Shown: positions 58,213 through 64,000 of the stretch, piece by piece | Layout of the letters: every line of letters starts with the position of its first letter | How positions within the stretch are numbered: the first letter of the stretch is position 1 | NCBI GenBank assembly: GCA_021927905.1 | Contig: BLLK01000038.1 | Span: 2,232,001 to 2,296,000, forward strand | DNA from: Chaetoceros tenuissimus | Taxonomy: Eukaryota > Bacillariophyta > Thalassiosirophyceae > Chaetocerotales > Chaetocerotaceae | Reading direction: 5' to 3' | DNA length: 64,000 bases | Made by a program: the position numbers and the translations under genes | Notes under the pieces: generated by a model | Seen by the model: the letters and a program-made list of their open reading frames with translations, nothing else | Told to the model about the DNA's origin: nothing | Database searches by the model: none

Positions 58213-58595
58213 GGGGAAAGAGAGCAACGATCTCAAGATTGCGGATAGGTAACCTATTCAACTATTTCGTACCGTTATGTTGAGTAAGTACAAAGTGATT
58301 TTACTGGGGAGTCTTATTTCAGCAAGTATGTGCCATACGAAGTTGCCAGACATGCGTTGCAATAATAGCTCAGACTTTGTTCTATTGCAACGTAACATTA
58401 TTGAAACTAAGATATGAACTTTTTCACATTATTTCAATATTTGAAAACATAAAATAAAATACATACGAGTCATACCTACATACCGTACATAATAAACTGT
58501 GGTAAGGTATTCTTTTTTGTTTTCAAAGTTTGCAGTCTTTGGTTCTCTGAAAACCTTCTCACAAGTCATAAGCAGCCAGTTCTAAGTTTATAAAA
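58213..58595. other. Intergenic after E2
   Basis: AT-rich promoter region of the GNAT gene; no element recognised. Confidence 0.35.
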
Positions 58596-59687
58596 ATGAA
58601 TCAAGATTCCTCATACAATCTCTGCTCTATAAATGAAGAAGAGAAACTTCAAGAATGGGCCGACTTTTGTGCATCTTGTTTTGCATATAAAGCCAATGCT
58701 CCACCAGCATCTTACTTTCTCTCTCATTTTTTCAACGATCCAAGAAGAGATGCGTCACTCGTCACAGTCATGAAAGAATCTTCTTCTTTAAAAATTGTAG
58801 CCTCTACACGAGTCTTTGTACGAAGGATATCCATAGGTAATGGAAAATCTGTCGAGGCTGGTGGGATAGGTGAAGTATGTACTTCACTAGATCATCGCAA
58901 AAAAGGGCTGGCGAAAAAGTTATTGTTGAATGCGATTCAATTAATGACTGATAGAAATATGAATTGTAGTATGTTACATGCGAGTCCGTCATTGATGAAT
59001 GTTTATGAACGAAATTACAAAGGAGTTGATAGTCATTGGACTATTTTGCCTCTTGATTCCAAGTATTTTGAGACAGAAGAAAATGCTCTACTAGAACGTG
59101 GAAACCATTTAAATGTTAGACTTGCTTCGTTTCCAAATGACACCATGGAGTTGAAAACTATGCATGAATCCTATTCGCAAGAGAGATTCTGTGGATGTAT
59201 TATTCGAACTACTGAGTATTGGAACGAATACATTCGACATGAAATTGGAGACTCCTTGTTTGTTTTGACGGATCAAGAAAAGATACTGGCATGGATGTCT
59301 ATTCAACAAAGATCGGAGACAAGATTGAGGCTAAGAGAGTTTGGCTGGTGCATGGAAAATGATGTTTCAGTAAATATTCAGGATGCTTTTTCCTGTTTGA
59401 TAATGACATGTATGAATTCGTTGATGAAAGAGAAAGGAGTAGTTCCAGAATCATTGTTCAAACAAGATATGGAACTTGCAATTCCTTCATTGGTGTACAA
59501 AGACTTGACTGCTGATTGTGAAGAGAATACTTCTTTTCCTTTTATGAACCAATCGTTGGAAGTCAAAAATGAATGCGATCCAGGATGGATGTACAAGGAT
59601 CTCCTAGACAATGATCTAGTCGACATGTCCAATGTTGTGAATGTTCTCAAAGTACATCATCTTATTTGGCCTTCTGATTCTTTCTAA
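58596..59687 (+). CDS. GNAT-family acetyltransferase, Eis-like layout
   Basis: 363 residues. The N-terminal GNAT fold carries VEAGGIGEVCTSLDHRKKGLAKKLL (87-110), with the E-V-C-T-S...R-x-x-G-L-A acetyl-CoA loop, preceded by strand IVASTRVFVRRISIG. Catalytic-domain features LHASPSLMNVYERNYKGV follow. A second half of about 190 residues (MHESYSQERFCGCIIRT ... ILAWMSIQQRSETRLRLREFGW) fits the two-lobe architecture of Eis-type acetyltransferases rather than single-domain GNATs. The substrate is unknown. No targeting signal. Starts at the first ATG after the transposon. Confidence 0.82.
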   Translation: MNQDSSYNLCSINEEEKLQEWADFCASCFAYKANAPPASYFLSHFFNDPRRDASLVTVMKESSSLKIVASTRVFVRRISIGNGKSVEAGGIGEVCTSLDHRKKGLAKKLLLNAIQLMTDRNMNCSMLHASPSLMNVYERNYKGVDSHWTILPLDSKYFETEENALLERGNHLNVRLASFPNDTMELKTMHESYSQERFCGCIIRTTEYWNEYIRHEIGDSLFVLTDQEKILAWMSIQQRSETRLRLREFGWCMENDVSVNIQDAFSCLIMTCMNSLMKEKGVVPESLFKQDMELAIPSLVYKDLTADCEENTSFPFMNQSLEVKNECDPGWMYKDLLDNDLVDMSNVVNVLKVHHLIWPSDSF

Positions 59688-59743
59688 AGTACAAAATCAA
59701 GACTTTGAATATATAATATGTGTATTCATACTAAAGAATTATC

Positions 59744-60385
59744 CTAGAAGCTATGTTTTCGTAAGATACCAGGAACTTGACTTGTCCTCTTTCTTGGGAG
59801 TGGATCTGAATGGAAACTCGAATCTACATCATAGGTGTTCTTATTCAGATCAAAATGAACCTTCTTGAAACTGACGATTCGTGTCGGTCTTGGCGGTCTC
59901 GTTGCACTTCTTGATCTAGGCCGGTTCATATTTTGAGGTTTATGTTCCACATTACGGAAGGATAGGTTCAATTCATTGAAAGTATTCAGAAACTCTCTGA
60001 GTATACCAACCTCTTCCCTCCTCAGTTTGTGTTGTGATTGGAGTTCTCTTTTATTTGTTCGCTCTAATGTTCGTTGCGTTGTTGGTAATGCAGCAAAGAA
60101 TGCAAGGCTTTTATCGAGTTTGGCATGTGAGACTTCCTCTTCTTCTTCGATAACAGAAGTGACTGATTTAGGTGATTGCTTTCTAATGCCAATTTCATAA
60201 TCTTTGCCATGTCGCACTTTCGAGTATAATCTTTTCAGATCTTCCTCTTGGCAAGATTCAAATGTTGTTCTTCCATGTCTCAAATTTTCATGGAGAGCGA
60301 TATCGGTTTGATGTAGGATATCTCGAGAAGTGGAGACTTGATTGTCTGCGATTAGAGATGGATGATATAGGTGATTATTCATCAT
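59744..60385 (-). CDS. Putative PP1-docking protein 1 (RVxF + SILK motifs)
   Basis: 213 residues, basic and probably disordered except for a possible helix at about 115-150 (ELQSQHKLRREEVGILREFL). The C-terminal 45 residues carry RIVSF (169-173) and KKVHF (174-178), both fitting the [KR]-x(0,1)-[VI]-x-[FW] docking motif of protein phosphatase 1, and GILR (206-209) fitting the [GS]-I-L-[KR] (SILK) PP1 motif. PP1 regulators such as inhibitor-2 and RepoMan combine both. It is the first of three same-strand genes with the same end-motif at the same residue position. No other domain known. Confidence 0.6.
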   Translation of the reverse strand: MMNNHLYHPSLIADNQVSTSRDILHQTDIALHENLRHGRTTFESCQEEDLKRLYSKVRHGKDYEIGIRKQSPKSVTSVIEEEEEVSHAKLDKSLAFFAALPTTQRTLERTNKRELQSQHKLRREEVGILREFLNTFNELNLSFRNVEHKPQNMNRPRSRSATRPPRPTRIVSFKKVHFDLNKNTYDVDSSFHSDPLPRKRTSQVPGILRKHSF

Positions 60386-60879
60386 TGTTCTTTTATGCTG
60401 TTCACTGTTTTATGATGTCAGTGTGAGAGTTCTCTTGAGTTGGATAGACTTTCACTCCATTTGTGATCACGATGAATGAGGCATTTGGTACCAATCGGGT
60501 CCAGTGAATTTGCCTTCGCGCTTCTCGTTTGGCTTCTCTTCTAAAAGTTATAAAGGCCTTTTATCTCTTTTCTCATGTCTACTTAATGAGGGGGCTTCTC
60601 AAAAAGATGGTGTGACATCGTTTTGCAGTAATCTTGTACAAAGAAAAACTATCCAAAACAAATGGTTGAATGAGAAGGCTAGAAGGCTCCTATCTCCTAT
60701 TCTCAAGTTCAGTTCATCGGAGTATCATCATTTCTGTTGCTGATTGAAATCGTGAAGGAAGAAGTAAACTTGCCCGAAGTGTGTTTGATTGGAAAGAATA
60801 TTTTACGGAGTGTTATATTTATTTCTTATAAAAATGCTAAAATAAGTAATAATATAAATTCCCTATTTAAATAATTTAT
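60386..60879. other. Intergenic
   Basis: Promoter of PP1-docking gene 1 and 3' flank of gene 2. A short rightward frame (60504-60743) has no features and is not called. Confidence 0.4.
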
Positions 60880-61539
60880 TTATAAATTATGGACTAGATA
60901 ACTTTCCTCAACTGCATCGGAGTATGCTCTTGATCGGAGTATGCTCTGGATACTTCTTTTGGTTCTGAGGGTAGGTTCTGAACATAAACTATCTTCATCA
61001 AACTCATCAAACAATTCTGGATTCCAAGAAACTCTTCGCTCCTGACGCTGTTTTCCCTTTGGTTCTAGTTTCAACTGGTCTAGTTGTTCGAATACGCTAT
61101 CCAGAGCACCACTCTCCAACTCTTTTCTTAAGTTAGCAATACGTCCATCACGTCTCTTGGAAATCCTTGCCCGTCTTCTAGACTTGTAGTCTCCTGTGAG
61201 ATCAGGAAGTCTTTCAAAGGTGGCAAGATTGCTATCAACGCGCGTATTTCTGAAGGATTCATCTTCCTTTAGAACTGTCAATCTTCTTCTTCCTTCATTA
61301 GGTTTTATGACTGCTATATCAGATTGTATACTATCTTCACGTGTTGGATGGATGATTCTTTTCATATTCTTTTTGCATCGTCGGTTAGTAGTTCTCTTTT
61401 GGTTTTCGCCAGCTTTCATGCGTTGAACTCTTGCATTCTGAAGAACGGCTTCTGCTTTGAGCATTACATCACTCGAATGCATGTTATAACTGTTCTCAGC
61501 TACTATATGCTGTCTAGGGGCATTGTTTTGGATATTCAT
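60880..61539 (-). CDS. Putative PP1-docking protein 2 (RVxF + SILK motifs)
   Basis: 219 residues starting MNIQNNAPRQH. Very basic middle (KSRRRARISKRRDGRIANLRKE). RRVSW at 168-172 fits the RVxF motif; SILR at 199-202 fits the SILK motif. An acidic stretch separates them (ELFDEFDED). Overall similarity to its neighbours is low apart from length, basic charge and the end-motifs, so the three are either fast-evolving paralogues or convergent. Nuclear localisation is plausible from the arginine-rich segments (inference). Confidence 0.6.
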   Translation of the reverse strand: MNIQNNAPRQHIVAENSYNMHSSDVMLKAEAVLQNARVQRMKAGENQKRTTNRRCKKNMKRIIHPTREDSIQSDIAVIKPNEGRRRLTVLKEDESFRNTRVDSNLATFERLPDLTGDYKSRRRARISKRRDGRIANLRKELESGALDSVFEQLDQLKLEPKGKQRQERRVSWNPELFDEFDEDSLCSEPTLRTKRSIQSILRSRAYSDAVEESYLVHNL

Positions 61540-62050
61540 GATGTGAAATGTATGATTGAAAATGATATAGTTGGGGGTTCTTTAATAATTGTTTTGTTTT
61601 ACAGAATTTATGATACAACAAACCTCTTCTATTCTCCGATTGAATTCCTGACGAAGCATAATCATTTTCCTCTTTGAAAAGAGAAGGCCACAAAGAGAAG
61701 GCAATCAAGGGAAGGCAATGAAGGGTTGAATCATATGTTTTCAATCGTATTAGATATACGTACACAGAGGTATGTTCCAATCACAAAAGTCGCAGATGTC
61801 TAAAACTTCCAGAATAAAGGGGATTGATACTGCAATAAGTAATGAAGATTTCAATCAAACTTCTCAAGCAAAAAGCAGTAGCAAGCATAACTGGAATAGT
61901 AGTAACAGGTCGCAGGATACATTCTTTGATGAAAAGTAGGGGTGCTTTCTATTAGCAATATTTATTCTAGATAATATTTTGGTTTGTTGGTTTAAATTAC
62001 TCATTTGATTGATATAACAAGATAATGTAATTTATCTTGGAAGGGCCATT
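61540..62050. other. Intergenic
   Basis: AT-rich spacer between PP1-docking genes 2 and 3. Contains a short GGGAAGGCAATGAAGG direct near-repeat around 61684-61725. No gene. Confidence 0.4.
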
Positions 62051-62605
62051 TCATATTTGATCGATCAAAACACACTCATTCAAATCAAGTCTCCAAGAAA
62101 CCCTTTTTCGTGGCTGTCTCGTTTGATTTTGATCTAAATGATCTGACAGGGGTTGTACACCCATTTCATTTTGTAACTCAGCAAGTTTTTGAAAGAAGTC
62201 ATCAAACTTTGCAAAGAGTTCATCACATGCTTGTTTATCAAAATCTTTATTGACACTTGCGTTCGCATAGTATTCAAGATTTGTGTTTTCTTTTGATGAA
62301 TTTTCTCTTTGGATTTCTAACTTGGCACTTCTTGTTGCGCGATCTTTCAAAATCTCAATATCATCGCGAGCGAGATCTCTTTCTTCTCGGTTGAGTCTAT
62401 CTCTCTGCTCTACAGCAATTTGAAGAACTGTTTTCCCAGTTAGGCAATTTCTCCGCCCATTTGTTCTCATCGAGTTGAATCTTTTCGTGTAATGTGTTCT
62501 TTCTCCATCAGATGTATCTATTATAATATGCTGTTGTGTTTCATATACTTCTGGAAGAATGGAAATCCTATTCAAGTATGAGTGTCTGTTTCTATTGATA
62601 TTCAT
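62051..62605 (-). CDS. Putative PP1-docking protein 3 (RVxF motif)
   Basis: 184 residues from the ATG at 62605 (MNINRNRHSYLNR). I prefer this to the upstream ATG at 62725 because it mirrors the MNI/MNN start of the neighbours and puts KRVSW at 167-171, the same position as in proteins 1 and 2. Residues about 58-100 are predicted coiled coil (AVEQRDRLNREERDLARDDI). A second helix, CDELFAKFDDFFQKLAELQNE-like, lies at about 128-148. No SILK motif; the protein ends 13 residues after KRVSW. Function unknown. Confidence 0.55.
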   Translation of the reverse strand: MNINRNRHSYLNRISILPEVYETQQHIIIDTSDGERTHYTKRFNSMRTNGRRNCLTGKTVLQIAVEQRDRLNREERDLARDDIEILKDRATRSAKLEIQRENSSKENTNLEYYANASVNKDFDKQACDELFAKFDDFFQKLAELQNEMGVQPLSDHLDQNQTRQPRKRVSWRLDLNECVLIDQI

Positions 62606-62916
62606 TTTATGATTTGATGCTTTGTATTGTAGGAAACAATTAATTATGGGAACAGGAAGGAAGCAGCTAGCTAGAGGAAGCAAGTAAACCTCATGCCTTC
62701 TCAGATATTGGTTCTCAAGTATCACGAAGAGAAGGCTAAAAAACGTCCTGAGGCTTTCCCACTACGTAGTACCTCCTCTTTTCCTACTTCCCTTATAAAT
62801 AACGACTCTTTAACGACAGTATCTCACTCCTTCAACATAATAACCGTGTATGGTATGTAGATACGATGCGGATGCACATTCCAGTCCAATCTTTTTGTTC
62901 TTTGAAAGTAAAAAAG
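62606..62916. other. Intergenic
   Basis: Promoter region of PP1-docking gene 3; CCTTATAAATAACG at about 62790 is TATA-like. Ends at the target duplication of the hAT-like element. Confidence 0.35.
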
Positions 62917-62924
62917 AAATATAC

Positions 62925-63552
62925 TAGAGCTGAACTCCAACTCCACTCCATTTGGTTTTGGAGCTGGTGGAGTGGAGTTTTCGGAGTTTTGGAGTGACTC
63001 CAAAACTCCATTGGAGTCATAGCCAATTCATCTAATCTAGCTAGCTATTTAATTTTCATTGTCATTTCTACGTAATAAAGTACTTGTACATACAACCTTC
63101 TGTCTCATTTCCTTCAATGATTAGAAGAAAGAATTAGAAGAAAGAATGATGTCGCCTTCTGGGATGAGTCATCTCTCTCAGAACTTCTTCCGTGGATATT
63201 TCTTCCATGGATTTTTCCTCCCAATTTTTGGATCTCATAATATACTTTAAAAAGAAATTTATCACTTGTACAATAATGCAGCTTGGCACTTCTTTTAAAT
63301 ATCTTAAGCATTCTGTAAATTGTGCATCTGGACCTGTGTGTCGTCAGCCTTGGCTATGTCCAAAACCTCACAAATGCTCCCGTTGCAAAATAGGTTTACA
63401 TGTAACATGTTTTGCTGAAACGGATAATAGACAACACAAAATGGGACTCAATGGAGTCACACTCCAACTCCACTCCACGAGGCTATGGAGCCGCTGGAGT
63501 GGAGTGGAGTTGGAGTGGAGTTGGAGTTTTCACTCCATGGAGTTCAGCTCTA
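62925..63552. mobile_element. hAT-like non-autonomous TIR element
   Basis: 628 bp with perfect 15-bp terminal inverted repeats TAGAGCTGAACTCCA (62925-62939) and its complement (63538-63552), flanked by an 8-bp target duplication AAATATAC (62917-62924 and 63553-63560). TIRs beginning TAGAG and 8-bp TSDs are typical of the hAT superfamily. Both ends hold dense GGAGT/ACTCC repeats (62935-63020 and 63448-63545), probable subterminal transposase sites. An internal frame (about 63192-63500) encodes a cysteine/histidine cluster (CPKPHKCSRCKIGLHVTC) but no catalytic domain. Confidence 0.88.
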
Positions 63553-63633
63553 AAATATACGCAGATGAACAACAAATCTTATAAGTAATCACAAAGATCA
63601 AAATTAAAAATACTATAAATAGTTCACAGTCTC

Positions 63634-64000
63634 ATGTCACGTCCAAACTCTGATGGAGCGTACGGCTTCGTCTATACAACAGAGCCAAAACGAAGTAACT
63701 TCAATACGATACTTGGAGGCTTTGTCCTGTTTCTTTTCGTTGCTATTTGGTTCGCATCTATTGGTAGCCCAGTCTTGTTCTATTTGACGATTCAACACAA
63801 GCAATACATGCTCTCTGCACTCATCATCTTGCTGACCTTGGCGGCATATCTTCCATGGGAAAAGAATGAGTTCACACTGAGATTTGCAAAAATTGCAAGG
63901 CTCAATCTCTTTTTCTACAAGAAATGTAAATATGTGTTTGAAAAAAAGGCTTCGCTGGCTACTTCGGATCATCCAAATGCATCGACAAGAAAACCTCTTT
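63634..64000 (+). CDS. Membrane protein, 5' part; possible DGAT2-type acyltransferase
   Basis: 122 complete codons from ATG 63634 to the right edge; the gene continues outside. After a polar N-terminus (MSRPNSDGAYGFVYTTEPKR) come two hydrophobic segments, GGFVLFLFVAIWFASIGSPV and MLSALIILLTLAAYLPW, then FTLRFAKIARLNLFFYKKCK. This is the layout of the DGAT2/MOGAT N-terminus (hairpin of two helices, then a basic amphipathic part before the HPHG catalytic motif), which would lie beyond the window. DGAT2 makes triacylglycerol from diacylglycerol and acyl-CoA in the ER. The catalytic part is not seen, so the assignment is tentative. Confidence 0.5.
   Translation, partial: MSRPNSDGAYGFVYTTEPKRSNFNTILGGFVLFLFVAIWFASIGSPVLFYLTIQHKQYMLSALIILLTLAAYLPWEKNEFTLRFAKIARLNLFFYKKCKYVFEKKASLATSDHPNASTRKPL

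Noticed and set aside
60504-60743. 79-codon frame between PP1-docking genes
   Set aside because: No homology, weak composition, and it lies in the promoter of gene 1.

Overview
This is eukaryotic nuclear DNA from a diatom, most likely a Chaetoceros close to C. tenuissimus. That is an inference from three signs. Predicted plastid proteins carry a signal peptide followed by an ASAF-like cleavage motif (sigma factor, MEKHLA protein, one GNAT enzyme). Introns are short GT-AG introns of 73-179 bp in compact genes. A large family of BspA-type leucine-rich-repeat proteins has the head MRVQTEEW. There are no operons and no RNA gene that I can support.

Layout. 1-3.2 kb: the end of a Kazal-like surface protein, an unknown acidic protein and a secreted Lys/Ser/Thr-rich protein with R-x-L motifs like those of diatom silica-associated proteins. 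3.7-7.7 kb: a plastid sigma-70 factor (two exons) divergent from a WD40 protein. 8.3-12.2 kb: two related secreted proteins transcribed head to head. 12.6-26.4 kb: a cluster of twelve copies of one LRR gene family, mostly in alternating orientation. Seven copies are intact. Five are damaged by a nonsense codon, a frameshift, multiple lesions, loss of the start, or truncation at both ends. Several divergent promoters share sequence and a palindromic TGACGTCA site. 26.6-34.2 kb: organellar EF-G2, a DUF2306 membrane protein, a cytochrome b5/fatty-acid-hydroxylase fusion, a Sec14 protein, and a frameshifted isoprenylcysteine-methyltransferase-like gene. 34.2-38.9 kb: a three-repeat Myb gene, a detached copy of its 3' end, and a second secreted R-x-L protein with a stray copy of its last codons. 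39.4-50.5 kb: riboflavin kinase, two paralogous seven-helix receptors, a plastid MEKHLA protein, a small acidic membrane protein, a plastid GNAT, a mini PD-(D/E)XK protein and an ABC-F ATPase.

50.8-58.2 kb is a nest of mobile DNA. A young 5.3-kb Ty3/gypsy retrotransposon (identical 216-bp LTRs, TSD TTCTC) sits inside a TIR element of about 1.4 kb, which abuts a shortened copy of itself. 58.6-62.6 kb: a GNAT acetyltransferase and three same-strand small genes whose C-termini carry RVxF-type, and in two cases also SILK-type, protein phosphatase 1 docking motifs. 62.9-63.55 kb: a hAT-like non-autonomous element (15-bp TIRs, 8-bp TSD). The window ends inside a membrane protein that may be a DGAT2-type acyltransferase.

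The parts most worth following up are the LRR cluster and its shared promoters, the PP1-docking trio, the R-x-L proteins, and the nested elements.
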